This document shows positions 1-10,353 of a DNA stretch of 64,000 bases, piece after piece (the first letter of the stretch is position 1; every line of letters begins with the position of its first letter). The stretch comes from Gnetum montanum (taxonomy: Eukaryota; Streptophyta; Gnetopsida; Gnetales; Gnetaceae). Position numbers and translations under genes: made by a program. The DNA is taken from positions 97,808 to 161,807 of the forward strand of contig MNCI01022092.1 in NCBI GenBank assembly GCA_015680685.1, written 5' to 3'. The notes under the pieces are model-generated. The model saw only the letters and a program-made list of their open reading frames with translations. It did not search any database and was not told the DNA's origin.

Positions 1-536
1 GATGACAGCGTAGAGGAGTCGAACTGCAAACCTCCTCGCCCTTACGCAGCGTTTAACATAAAAGCCGCTAGGAGACAATTGCGTATTGATGGTTGAACGA
101 AGGTCTTCTACATACACATGTAAGTTATGCTTATCCATCCACTCGTTTCCTTTGTTTCAGTATGCTTTTACGCGACATTCGCCTTCTGTATTTACGCTTT
201 GCATTTTTGTCTTTGCATGTGTTATCATACGCACGTTAGTTACGCATCCTCATTTCTTTACGCACGTGTCCAGGGTTACATTTTATTTTACGCACTTGGC
301 CCGCAACGGCCTAAAACTAGTAGCTAATTTACAATTTTCGCAGTTGGCCCGCAACGGCCTTAAACTAGTTATTTTACGCTCTAGGCCTGCAATGGCCTTA
401 AACTAAGACTTGTGCTCCATTACTATTACATTGGCAAAAATAAAAAAAATGATAGGCAGTTAACATTCAATCAAGTTTTATAACATGTCTTTTCAAGTCA
501 TTTGTAACCTGATATTACACCAACATTAACCAAAAA
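1..536. other. Non-coding internal sequence of the Tat-like element
   Basis: No credible gene. The stretch is rich in the pentamer TACGC, which recurs through the whole left element. It also lies downstream of the antisense gene's stop codon, so it may hold that gene's 3' UTR on the minus strand. It contains the small repeat array described separately. Confidence 0.5.
295..405 (+). repeat. Short tandem array, three units with palindromic core
   Basis: Three imperfect copies of a unit reading TGGCCCGCAACGGCCT followed by TAAACTAG begin near 296, 345 and 383. Each unit has a GGCC...GGCC inverted core and then the tail TTAAACTAG. The layout (small palindrome plus TAAAACT-type tail) matches the larger array at 3551-4060. 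Confidence 0.7.
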
Positions 537-3500
537 TCACGCATTTCCTCTACTGCCACTATCACCGGTATCCTTTAGCTCTAAGTCTAGCCCCAAAGGG
601 TCGTCCTCCAGCGGGCCATCATTTCTGGGAATTATCCCGTCATGAAAGATTGTCCCTTCATGAGGTGCTCGTTCTAATACTGGCTCCACAAGAAGACGCT
701 CTTCATCGTGGTGTTCCACCTCTGCTTCTACTATTTCCTCCCCCAGCCGTTCAGCTGGCGTAACTTCTCTACCTCCTTCCGGTATCTAGGCCAAAGAACA
801 TAAAGACAATTAGAATAAACAATGCTAGTCAGGAAATTTTTCGGCTAAGTCATGAGTAAACTTACTCGTGACGGCCCCGCTTCCACTGCAAAGGAAAGTT
901 TGTCCAAGCCGGCCCATAGACGCTGCATGATTTCGTCCTCTGTTAGGTCTTGCCACACATCCTCGCCCGAAGCTGTCCCAGCTTTCACCTTCCCTTTCTC
1001 CACGCTACTCCAAGAGGGAGGATCGGGGTAGAAAGTAGGGATTGAAGCCTGATTCCCAAGGAAGACCATCGCTCTCTCTGGAGACGCAGTTATGGTCACC
1101 TGTTCCTCAAACTTCTTAAAATCTTCAGATGCTCCAATGGTGTCCACAAAGACCTCCAAGGATCGAGCTTTAACAGCGGAATCGCGGTAGCATTTTCTGT
1201 AGGCGGCGCTTTCCCTTTTGTACACGTGCTTGTGGTCCTTCTCTTTCTGTCCCCATTCCTATACGCCCGCGCAGTAGTCCCTCCAGTCTCGACTTTTCTG
1301 AGCAAGGAGCTCTATTTGCATCCTTTGCTCTACTAACACTCGACTGGTCTGTACGTTGTTCTTGATCGCTGTCCAATAACGGGAGTGATCAATCACAGCA
1401 GTACGCCAGTCTTCATCCCCTATCACTCGAGCCTGTAGAAACTCATATCGCGCCCTCAGGTCCTCGACTTCCTTACTCAAAGATTCAACCCTCTGTTCTG
1501 ACCGTTGCAGCTTCTTCCATAGGTCTTCATTGATATTCCTGCTTTCCCATACAGAGCGTGTCGAGCATAACGCACATTTACGCATTTCTTCATAAATGTG
1601 GCGTGGCACGACTGCCCCATCAGATGGGGGCTCCGCTATGTCTAGGTCAATGGGCTCCGCGGGATCCCATCGGAGATGAGCTCCTGACAGAAAACAAGCA
1701 TCAAGACAGATGACATACTATCACCAAGACATTACGTAGTCACTTCGATTAACTTACCAGCGCCAGGGTCGATGCGTTCCAGACGCTCGATCATGTCGTT
1801 GATGACGCCTTCCATGAAGGCAAACTTATCGGGGAAGTCTCTCCACGTTTTGTCAGCAGCAGACGTTGAGGCGTCTTCTTCCCCTACAGCATAAATCAGG
1901 TTAGACATTACCTTTATTAACACATTCTTTCGCATACGCTAACACGCTCATTACCTCTTCCGGTGACAGTGGCGACCTCGTCGACATCCTCTGTATGTCT
2001 TTCTTTTTCACGCACAGGAGTCTGCACGTCACTGGTTCCAGTCGCGGGGGCCTCCTCAGGTGCCCCGGTAGGTACGCACCTCCCGCTAGCGGCTGGGGCC
2101 GCCTCACGCCCTGGAGCCTGTACACGGCGCGTATTAACAGTTGAGGCCTCTTCTTCCAAAATTGAGGCCCCCTCCCGACGGCTTAGTACCATTGCCCCTG
2201 TCTCAGGGGTCAATCGACCTGTCGTCTTTGCTGCTTACATTCCCATGCGTTAGAACATAATGCCAGCTGATCTAAATGAAACATTGCGTATACAGATTAT
2301 TTACACTTACCAGGCGAAGGCTTAGTCTGCTGCACCGTGAGCCCAACGGTGTGGCCTGCCTCGCCTCCAGGGGCATCAGCCAGACGGAGCCTCTTCCGCC
2401 GAGCTGCAGGCTCCACGATTTCCTCCGCCAAGCGTTTCCCCCGTGAGGCATCGCTGGTGTAGGTAGGCATTATCCCGCCTACACTGTCGAGACCTCGCAC
2501 TCGGGGTGCTTTCATGCCTTTAGTTGTCGCCAACATCGACTCTCCGATCCCTTCCGGCGGATCCTGCCCACGAGTAGTGCTAAGGATATGGGTGATCCAA
2601 GGTTTGGACAGTTGGTCTCGGTCTTGCTGCACCCAGACCCCATTCCTTTGAACGACCAAATACTCAGCAAACCGCCGGAGGACAGCTATGAAAAAGGCAT
2701 GGTGCACGTTGAAGCGAGACTCAAGCTTCTCGCGAAGCTTGATCATTTCGCTGCGCAAACCCTTGGCGAGATGGCTCCCCCAATCAAATCGGGCTCCCTC
2801 CTCCAGCACCTCTCGCATGATACGCGTCTGTTCGACTGAGAAGAACCTCGCCTGCCAGAGGGTTTTGGGGAAAGTACGGGCCCGAAAAAGGGGATAAAGC
2901 GTTTTGGCGGTCGCCAGCTCGAATTTCTCGCAAGGAAACCCCTTGGTTCCCTTAGGGATTCTTGCCCACTCCTGCAAAAGCTCCTCCACTCTGACGCCCC
3001 TCTTGGTCTTCACTTTTACGAGAAGGCCGCTGGAGGGGACGCCAAACAGGTCCGAAAAGAGTTGAGCGTCGATGTCAAAGTTTACACGCACGTTATGCAC
3101 GCGCGTGCTGAAACGATCCACCTTCGCATTAAAGGAGTTGACCAGGCCTATCATCTCACTGGCGGGGACATCAGGGGTTGTAGCTAAGAAAAGGTGCATT
3201 TGCCCTGCGGCCTGGATATTGGTGACCACTGCAACTGGGGCCGCCGAGTGGCCGAGCCAACGCTGTGCCTCCTTGATGTCCCCGTAACGAAAGAGGACAT
3301 CTCTCGCCTCGTGGCCAGAAATCGTAAGGGTAATCTCCCTGGATTCCCTGACTGAAAACCAAAACGCAAGACAAAACAAAAACATTATCGCACTATTCAT
3401 AACTCACAACTACGCAGGTAACATTAAAACACGCGGCAACCTTACCGGGGCCAAACGGCAACGGGAATTGTGGGAGTTCCCTCTCCACGTCCTCGACGTT

Positions 3501-3545
3501 GAGGGGCGGATCCAGGGTCCAGTCCTCGTGTAGCCACCCGAGTTC
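537..3545 (-). CDS. Spliced antisense ORF of the Tat-like element (exons 2-7), one nonsense codon
   Basis: Six exons read right to left: 3545-3446, 3351-2311, 2230-1955, 1883-1758, 1683-866, 785-537. The five introns are 71-94 bases, all GT-AG, and every exon junction keeps the reading frame; the joined exons are 2610 bases, exactly 870 codons ending in TGA. Exon 3 holds a folded-looking domain followed by a bipartite nuclear signal (KRL ... ARRKRLRL) near 2370-2450. Exon 4 is low-complexity Ala/Pro/Glu. Exon 6 has a coiled coil (about 1360-1570, SLSKEVEDLRARYEFLQ). One in-frame TAG at 1259-1261 breaks exon 6; a CAG-to-TAG change would explain it. The domain resembles the loosely defined 'putative plant transposon protein' ORFs found antisense in Tat elements. 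That comparison is from memory; function unknown, nuclear location inferred. Confidence 0.72.
1259..1261 (-). other. Premature stop codon in exon 6 of the antisense gene
   Basis: Minus-strand TAG lies in frame between a coiled-coil segment ending DYCAGV and a downstream segment starting EWGQKEKDHK. Both sides are open in the same frame for over 100 codons, so this is a point lesion (or readthrough site) rather than a gene end. Confidence 0.8.
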
Positions 3546-3550
3546 CTGGC

Positions 3551-4060
3551 AACTGGCACTGATTGTCCGCTACGACGTAAAACTGGCACTGATCGTCCGC
3601 TACGACGTAAAACTAGCACTGATCGTCCGCTACGACGTAAAACTGGCACTGCACGTCCGCTACGACGTAAAACTGGCATGCTTTGCACATGTCCGCTACG
3701 ACGCTAAACTGGCAAGCGGTAACCGTCCGCTACGACGTAAAACTAGCACTGTTGCACAGGTCCGCCAAGACAAAAAACTGGCATCTTTTGCACGCGTCCG
3801 CCACGACGCTAAACGGGCACAGGTAAATAACCGTCTGCTGAGACGTAAAATCAGCACAGCTTTGTCCCTGGGTCATGACATAAAACTGACATCCACAGCA
3901 TGGTCTGATGAGACCATAAACCAGCCTTACCACCATCCGCTACAACGTAAAGCTAGCGCTTCTCGGTCTGCCCGGACTTTAAACCAGGACCATGGTCTGC
4001 TGAGACTTAAAACCAGTAACGATAGTCTTCCAAGACTTAAAACTGGGATGTGCAGATTGC
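3551..4060 (+). repeat. Degenerate minisatellite, about 16 units of 26-45 bases
   Basis: The best units read GTCCGCTACGACG then TAAAACTGGCA; the left five are nearly identical, those to the right diverge. Almost every unit keeps a mini-palindrome GTC-N6-GAC (for example GTCTGCTGAGAC, GTCTTCCAAGAC) followed by TAAAACT. The frame is open on both strands in places because unit lengths are near multiples of three, so long reading frames here are not evidence of protein. In the antisense gene model the array lies in intron 1. Confidence 0.85.
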
Positions 4061-4192
4061 CACCATGTTCAAGCGAGCGTGATCACTCTTGTACAGTTGC
4101 ACAGTAGACGGGGTGGGATACTGAGACAGTCCCAACGTCGCCACCCCATCGGCATTTTACTGATTCCTTGGTTAAGCAAAGAGGCATCTTAC

Positions 4193-4470
4193 TGATCCAT
4201 CGGAGATGCCACCACCGCGTCCGCCGCAGTGGTACCACCTCTGGGAGTTTAGCCTCGTTAGTCGGAGCTCCAACGGAATCCTTGATGGCGACGGCCCCGG
4301 GAATCTCTGCCAATCATCGCTATCAGACGCCGGCCTCGCAGATTCATCTGGCCGATTCCTGGTGCAGCCAGTTAGCTGCACTGCGTCTGATGCCTTTTTG
4401 GCGAAGATTTGCAGAGCCGAATCATCAGGATTGGCAGCTTCGCCCGCACGACTCAGCTCCTTCTTTATAG
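4193..4470 (-). CDS. Candidate first exon of the antisense gene
   Basis: A minus-strand open frame (beginning KKELSRAGEAANPDDSALQ, ending GGGISDGS) runs from just after the TATA-like site to a donor GTAAGAT at 4192. Splicing to the acceptor before 3545 joins phase 0 to phase 0, giving GGGISDGS then ELGWLHEDW, and removes the minisatellite as intron 1. The frame has no ATG, so translation may start in a further upstream exon or at a lost codon. The reading is composition- and phase-based; without a transcript it stays a candidate. Confidence 0.4.
4463..4469 (-). promoter_or_regulatory. TATA-like box upstream of the antisense gene
   Basis: TATAAAG on the minus strand. If used, transcription would start about 30 bases downstream, inside the candidate exon. 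No other convincing TATA box lies between here and the exon at 3545. Confidence 0.35.
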
Positions 4471-4474
4471 CTTA

Positions 4475-5085
4475 TTTATCTAACATCAGATAGCGTTGGT
4501 TGCATGAAAATCTTGCCTTCGGTTCATCAGCGATGGTGTCCTTTGTTTTCCTTCGTGGTTGCAGGTTACTGGCCTTGGAGGATGCCGTCCAAAGGTGTGT
4601 TCCATCTGAGCGGCAGAGTACAACAACGCGTTGAAATGGCTGCTCAGGTTTGCCCGACCACTTAGCCTCGCACAGTCTTACCCTTGTCTCTTGTTCCCTT
4701 CCTCCCCACCACCCAATTCCCATACACAACATCTACATACGCAATGTATTCATTTTACTCACACGCTAGCAGAGATATCGCAGAAAGTGATGCGTAACGC
4801 TCCTTTTGCACGCATTCCTGCTACACTTTGTAACAGAGACATCTCAGATTGACGCGCTACGCTCGTCTGAAAGCATTCCTGTTGACATGAATAAACGTAC
4901 ATTTCGCATCTTCCCCTAACCTGTTTCCAGTTACATCCCTTTATCTCCTATACCCGTCAGTCTTTCACTTTCATATGGACGGAGCAACACTTGAGTAGCC
5001 ATGGATGAACGCTGTTCTTACTTCTACCAATCCGGTGTTTCGCATTATTTGTCGACGTCCTTCGGGCACACCCTCTAACCGTCAA
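4475..5085. other. No gene seen; region before the polypurine tract
   Basis: Mixed-composition sequence between the antisense gene and the 3' LTR. Short open frames on both strands show no family features. It may contain upstream exons or the promoter of the antisense gene. Confidence 0.4.
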
Positions 5086-5099
5086 CAAAGAGGGGCCAT
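5086..5099 (+). promoter_or_regulatory. Polypurine tract before the 3' LTR
   Basis: The purine-rich stretch CAAAGAGGGG with its trailing CCAT lies directly before the proposed LTR start TGAAAC. It is the expected primer site for plus-strand DNA synthesis and fixes the element's orientation. Confidence 0.5.
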
Positions 5100-5369
5100 T
5101 GAAACACCGTGAAAATTACGAGTCGGCCTCAGGAAAAGATTCGCAATTCCAGCAGAAATGCGCATCAGATTGGTTCAAAGGACGGTTTTACGCTCTATTA
5201 CGCCCGGCAGTGTGATGAGTGTAATAAGCTCCAAAATAGTCAAAGGCAGAGTCTAAAGAAGCGCAACAGTTTGACGCTTTTCCTCCCGGCGCATGCATAA
5301 CTTGTTTTTACGGTCGATGCACAGCAGTGCGTATCATTGCGTGTGTTAGCATTCAAGTTGCTCATCGTT

Positions 5370-5503
5370 TTACACTTCATACACGCAGCTGCGTAGTGAG
5401 CGTAAGGCATACATTACTTACGCTTCATCACGCACGGCCGCGTGGTGAGCGTAAGTTGTACATTGCTTACATTTTATCACGCACAACTGCGTAGTGAGCG
5501 TAA
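5370..5503 (+). repeat. Three tandem hairpin units in U3
   Basis: Three units of about 36 bases (5370-5405, 5418-5454, 5467-5503), spaced 48-49 bases start to start. Each can fold on itself: a left arm like TTACGCTTCATCACGC pairs with a right arm GCGTGGTGAGCGTAA. Right arms are nearly identical (GTGAGCGTAA), left arms have drifted. Confidence 0.8.
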
Positions 5504-5527
5504 AGCAACTCTGAGCTTGTTGTTTTA

Positions 5528-5575
5528 CTAGATTACGCTCATATATGCAACGCAATGCGAATGAGTGTAATCTAG
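5528..5575 (+). repeat. 15-bp inverted repeat in U3
   Basis: Left arm CTAGATTACGCTCAT (5528-5542) pairs with ATGAGTGTAATCTAG (5561-5575) at 14 of 15 positions around an 18-base loop. The inner part repeats the TTACGCTC motif of the neighbouring hairpins. Confidence 0.8.
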
Positions 5576-5620
5576 CCTGAAAATAATTAAAGCACGCTCA
5601 ACACTTGCTTACTTCTCACG

Positions 5621-5650
5621 CGCACAACACGCAAACAAGCGTGTTGTGCG
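5621..5650 (+). repeat. Perfect 12-bp hairpin in U3
   Basis: CGCACAACACGC (5621-5632) and GCGTGTTGTGCG (5639-5650) are perfect complements around the loop AAACAA. It lies about 100 bases upstream of the TATA box. Confidence 0.85.
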
Positions 5651-5747
5651 TAGTCACAGTCTGACTTAAAAGATCATGCCAGCAGGGCCCGCAATATCCG
5701 GAGCCCACATCATCAAGGTTGCGCCTTCTCCGCGAAGTGTCACGGCC

Positions 5748-5755
5748 TATAAATA
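5748..5755 (+). promoter_or_regulatory. LTR promoter TATA box
   Basis: TATAAATA in a GC-richer context, downstream of the hairpin cluster. It is the probable Pol II promoter of the element, with R starting near 5780. Confidence 0.6.
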
Positions 5756-6473
5756 CCCTAGTTAACAAAGATACAGGGGGGTTGGCAAAATTTTGGGTAA
5801 ACAAGAAACTCAGAGAAGCAAAAAGCATATTTCTGAGCACCAGAGCACTTAGCACTTTGGAGCAGAAATACAGAGAACAACGCTTTGGCAATCGTGGACA
5901 TCATCACCTTACAGCTGAAGCAGAGTACAGATTTGAGCACCGGTGACAGGAGCAATCTTTCTGCTAAAGAGACTTTATTGATCAGATACAGTTGATCGGT
6001 AGACGTCGAAGCTTGGCCCGCCTTGCATCTCAGCTTAGCCCACGAGGTAGATCGAACTTCTGTTCAGACCGTTTTGCTTGTTGTTTTGTGCTTGTTTCAC
6101 ATCCTGTAATCGGGGATTCCCCAGTGTAATTTCTTATATGAAATATACATTTGTGAGTCAAAACGTAGATCTTGAAGCTACGTGTTTCTCTTTTGCCAGC
6201 CTCCTCTCATCGTGTTTAGCATTATCGCTGTCGCAATCCGATTACATCGCTTTCCTGTTGTTTTACCATTCTTCGAAACAGATTGCTTCCTATCCGCGTA
6301 ATTCTCATCGTTTTACTGACCTGTAAGTCATCTTTCTGATCGACAAGACCGTTCATGGCGCCGTGGATTCGTTTTTCCAGCTTAGCCCTCGCGCGGATCC
6401 GTGGCTAAAACTGTGTACGCCGGAATATAGGTCGGTATTTCCAGCTGCCGACGTTTTCTGTCGTTACAACATC

Positions 6474-6703
6474 CATCATCATCATCTAATTCTAACTCCA
6501 CAACCTCTTTGACTGCAGCAAGTTTTCCCTTATCCTTTTAGTAGGCACATTTAGCTTCCTTCCTTCTCCTGCAGTCATCATTACTACCTTCCTCTTTAGA
6601 TTTCTCTACAATATTTAGAGATATTTGGAATTTTCATCCAAATATTTCCACATTTTTTCCATCTTAGTTGAAATTTCAAAAATAGATTTTTGAATTGGCA
6701 AGG
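6474..6703 (-). pseudogene. Element C gag, downstream fragment
   Basis: The minus strand aligns with D's gag from about 9245 to 9480, including a match to the segment read in D as KIVEESKKEQSS and the acidic end where D has DLDTNDDGG. Decayed, with stops. It continues the fragment at 13580-15072 across the insertion of D. Confidence 0.7.
6699..6703 (+). repeat. Left target-site duplication of element D (CAAGG)
   Basis: CAAGG directly precedes the LTR start TGATGAG; the same five bases follow the 3' LTR at 13580-13584. Confidence 0.9.
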
Positions 6704-7517
6704 TGATGAGATGCGGTATTGCATCCCCCACGATATCGCGTCTTCCCCTACAATATCGCGTACGCAATATCGCAGTGTGCCGTCAAATCTATAAATAAGA
6801 GGTGGCTCTCCCTTGTTTCTAACTCTAGGCCTAGATTGTAGCGAGACTCTGGCATTTTTATCCCTTCAAAGATAGAATATTCTCCATGTGCCCGCAATAG
6901 GAGCTCCAAAGTGAACGGATCTTTATTCGAGCAAATATTGTACTTGAACACATGTTTGTGTATGGCAATAAATATGAACTTTTTGGATAAACCTTGTAGT
7001 GCATGGGATAGGCTAAATAGGAATTTATTTGTTATTATTTACTATTTATCATTTAAATTCTTTATTAGTCATTAAATCTCTCTCAACCCTTCTCTCCTAG
7101 TTAAGTGCCTCAGTACGACCGCTTCCATCACATGCGTTACGCTTAGTGATCCCAGCAATGACTAGCATTTGGTAACCAAGGTTGCATTGGTTTAGGGTGT
7201 GAACGGTAAGTGGGAACAGATGCTGATGCTAGGTTAATTAAGAATTAGTTAGGTAGTTAAAGTTAGTTAATTAATCTCTTCACCCTTCACCTTGTCAACA
7301 TAGGAGATAAAAATCAAAAAGACATAAAAATCATATACCTCAGAATTACCTAACCATACAACCATGACAAATACAAGTAAGTCTAGGAAGACAATGAATA
7401 ATTAACCTTAAGCCTTCCATGAGGCATGTAGGCACTTAGTCTGTGGAGTTTGACTGGATCATGTGTGTAACGCTCGTATTCGTATGGTTGAGTGTAGGGG
7501 TACCTCGCCATCCATCA
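6704..7517 (+). mobile_element. 5' LTR of element D
   Basis: 814 bases, starts TGATGAG and ends CATCA, with TATAAATA at 6790-6797. U3 carries several degenerate GATATCGC-type motifs just upstream of the TATA box. It aligns along its length with 12753-13579. Confidence 0.9.
6790..6797 (+). promoter_or_regulatory. TATA box of element D 5' LTR
   Basis: TATAAATA, conserved at 12856-12863 in the 3' LTR and, on the minus strand, in the related LTRs at 16005-16012 and 63811-63818. Confidence 0.65.
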
Positions 7518-7518
7518 T

Positions 7519-7536
7519 TGGCGTTGTTGCCGAGGA
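7519..7536 (+). promoter_or_regulatory. Primer binding site, tRNA-Asp type
   Basis: TGGCGTTGTTGCCGAGGA, one base after the LTR. It matches the usual Athila/Tat site TGGCGCCGTTGCCGGGGA apart from C-to-T and G-to-A changes, as expected from methylated-CpG decay. Confidence 0.7.
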
Positions 7537-7659
7537 CTAAGTGTTTGTGCTCTAAGTAGAACATAGAAAATCACTCACATCGTTGGGAGCCTAAATGAAC
7601 CTTAGGGTTAATTAAACAAAAATTTATATAATGGTTAATTAGCACACTGATAAGACACA

Positions 7660-9583
7660 ATGTCTTCTTCTTCTCACAAGAGCATTACACCACCTAGGGA
7701 TCATACTAGAAACAGTCGGCAGTCAAAAACACATAACAAAAATCAGCCAGTTCCTCAACAATATAGGGTGGTATACACTCATCCCGATGAGTATATACCC
7801 AATTTTACTTTTATCCTCCATCAGGATGAACAGATGCACTCAAGGTAACATAGTGTTACCTCCAGATTGTGTAGTCCCCAACATGCTCCTCCATGCTATG
7901 GCATAGATAGGCATGACACAGCTATACACTAAATACATTGTAGAAGATTTTGACATAAGGGATTACCATCCCACAGTAGCACAATGTTTAAGGAACTTAA
8001 GGTAGGAGAGCCACCATACATTATTGAAGGGCAAAGGGGTCCCGCATGCCCTAAGAAAAATTAGAGATGGTGAACCACTTATAATGAGTTCTATATCGAA
8101 AGATGTTCCCCCTTCTAACAATAGTGAGGAGGTGGGGTATCAAAACCTACACTGCACAATACACAACCCTAGTTCTGATCCCCGTGAACACCAATTGTTC
8201 ACTGAGGGAACAATAACACATGACAAGGACGGGCACTCAGATCATTATCATGATCAGGGCCGAAGCCATAGAAGAGAAGGTAAGAAACATCATCATGGTG
8301 ATGGTTCTCCTTCTTCTTCCCCTTCATCACATCACTCATCCTCTCTTTCCACATCGTGGTGCATTCATCAAGAGCATAATGGAAAGGATAAGGGTAAGTG
8401 AAATAAGAGACCTCAATGAGAAAGTCGAGAGAGAGGATGAGGTTAGTCAAGAGAATCAAGGCATGAACGAAGGAAAAGTATGAAACAACATAGACATCAT
8501 AGACATCATGAAAGAGATGATCATGATGAACCCCTACTTGCCACATGAAGCATGCTAGATATTATAGAGGTTGTGAGAATTCCAACAAGGCATCAAAAAG
8601 ATAGCCAGATCAAGCACTTAGACATGAATAACATCCCACGATTTGAAGGGGGATACAACATGGATCCACAAAATCATTTACAGGCATTCCATGATGCTTG
8701 CACCTTGCAAAACATAGAAAATGAGTGGCAAAAACTAAAGTTGTTTCCCAAGACACTCAAAAATAAAGCAAAGAGTTGGTACCGGTCCTTAGAACCGGAA
8801 ACCATTAGGATGTGGAGTACGATGTTAGAACTCTTCAACGATAAATATCAAATGTACTCCTGAGTGTCTAATTTGCATAAGCAGATCCAAGAATGGAAGA
8901 AAGATACTCATGAACCCTTGGATGCTACCATGGGCCACTACTATGCATTGCTACATTGTTGCCCGGGCCATGGTTACGCACAACAGGATCAACTTTGCCA
9001 TCTCGTAGATGGGCTAAGGTATGAAACTAGGAGAAACTTTAGGACTTATGCCCAATAGAGACTATTAGAACTTAGATCCCATGAAATTCATCACTTGTTG
9101 GAACAAGTAGCCAAAGAAGAAGGGGATCTACGAAAAAGGGAAAGTGAGGAAGAATATAACCGTGATCCCTCCCTCCAAAAGAAGGGAGTGAGATTTTGTG
9201 ATGAAGAGGATGAGTCACCACTCGAAGAGTTGGTGAATAGAAAAACCTTTTCGCTTCAAAATCTAACAACAGAAGTATCGGCTAATGTAGATGAAGTAGG
9301 GAGCTCCTTAGACAGTAAAATTGAAACTATCCTAAAGATTGTAGAGGAGTCTAAGAAGGAACAAAGTAGTGACAAGGACAAAAAAAAGTGGAGAGATTTA
9401 GGCCCTGCATGTGACAAGGGTAAGGGAAAAATAACCATCTCTGATGAGGTTGTAGATTTGGACACAAATGATGATGGTGGATGTGAGATCTTCCAATATG
9501 ACCATCCCAAGGGATGTTGTTCAATCATCTCACATCTACAAGAGTCTAGGGTGTATGCACTCAACCCGGGACTTAACAGATAG
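7660..9583 (+). pseudogene. gag of element D, broken
   Basis: Starts at ATG 7660 (MSSSSHKSITPPRD). The capsid-like core (Retrotrans_gag type) runs from about 8552 to 9050, with IPRFEGGYNMDPQNHLQAF, then WQKLKLFPKTLKNKAKSWY. It ends with a charged tail to 9583. Lesions: a frameshift between 7848 and 8024, another near 8400-8550, and in-frame stops at 8861-8863 (TGA) and 9056-9058 (TAG). A His/Ser-rich segment lies at about 8260-8380. Element C carries the same gene in opposite orientation (ATG at 15072). Confidence 0.8.
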
Positions 9584-10210
9584 TAGATACCCAGAAGGTT
9601 ACCTTATCCCCAAGGTAACCTAAGATAGTTCCACCAACCATTAATGTACTATCCAAGTGGAACTCCACCACAATCCATTGGGAAACATCAGCAGTGGAAA
9701 TACCCATAGTCATGGGAGATGCCACCGCCGAAACAATAATATTCTTACCAACAACCTGATCCTTATGGCTACTACGTGTAGCAGCCAATTTCTCCAAGTG
9801 ACTCCATGGGTCACACAACACCCCAACATCACTACCAAGTTCGTGAGTACTTTAGAAGTACTCCTTCTCCTCCAGGAGATGATCCACATCCATACCATCC
9901 TCCAAATCCATTTGCACCTCTTCCACCGGTAGCTCCACTACCTCCTGCTCCAACAATGCAAGGGGAACTCCCCACTCAACCACAGCAACGTAATGCTATG
10001 AGAGCCATAACCATTCAACCCGCTACTAATTCTAACAACTGCAAAAAGAGAAGACCTTTCTTTAGAACCAGAAGCCCAAACAAGCTCTCACAACCACAAG
10101 CGGTTGAGTCTATGATCACTCCTCCAACACATAAGGCTTCAGAGCTCCCTTCAAACCAATACCAGAGCTCAACGCATACGGTTATGTTAACACATACCAT
10201 AACCAACTAG
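9584..10210 (+). pseudogene. Proline-rich C-terminal gag segment of element D
   Basis: Continues gag after the stop at 9581-9583, with further stops to about 9800, then an open stretch (9806-10210) rich in Pro, His and Gln (PPNPFAPLPPVAPLPPAP). A zinc knuckle is not visible. It ends about 100 bases before the N run. Confidence 0.55.
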
Positions 10211-10310
10211 ATCAAGGTAGGCCACATTTCCAAGAAACTATCTGACCCTAGAAGTCCCTTAATCTACCTCCAAGTCACTAGGAATGAACCTCATAAGGCT
10301 CTTCTTGACT

Positions 10311-10353
10311 NNNNNNNNNNNNNNNNNNNNNNNNNNNNNNNNNNNNNNNNNNN
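10311..10353. other. Assembly gap (43 N)
   Basis: Run of N between the gag tail and the protease tail; true length unknown. Confidence 0.99.

Larger units (their letters stand above)
1..6468 (+). mobile_element. 3' part of a Tat-like Ty3 LTR retrotransposon
   Basis: The right end of a plus-strand LTR element whose gag-pol would lie left of the window. Seen here: an antisense spliced gene, a tandem-repeat region, a polypurine tract (5086-5099) and a terminal LTR (5100-6468). A minus-strand ORF between pol and the 3' LTR, beside variable tandem repeats, is a known trait of the plant Tat lineage (Ogre, Grande, Retand), which is why I name that lineage; no pol is visible to confirm it. The element lies inside gag of element C, which resumes after the 5 bases ACATC at 6469-6473, the likely right copy of the target duplication. 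Confidence 0.6.
5100..6468 (+). mobile_element. 3' LTR of the Tat-like element
   Basis: About 1369 bases. It starts TGAAAC and ends GTTACA, an imperfect terminal inverted repeat. The right edge is fixed by element C's gag, which resumes at 6474. U3 holds five hairpins (5370-5650) and a TATA box (5748); R and U5 follow to 6468. The left edge depends on the polypurine call and is less certain because the partner LTR is outside the window. Confidence 0.6.

Noticed and set aside
86-406. Plus-strand 106-codon frame at the left edge
   Set aside because: Crosses the small tandem array and has no family features.
1963-2253. Plus-strand 96-codon frame
   Set aside because: Shadow of exon 4 of the antisense gene.
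3410-3688. Minus-strand RRSGRSVPVL repeat protein
   Set aside because: Reads the same minisatellite and ignores the donor at 3445; the neighbouring frame fits the spliced gene.
3499-4107. Plus-strand 202-codon open frame
   Set aside because: It is generated by the minisatellite, whose units keep the frame open; composition is repeat-driven and the real gene is on the other strand.
5370-5503. CRISPR-like array (regular 48-base spacing)
   Set aside because: Three diverged hairpin units with similar, not unique, spacers in a plant LTR.
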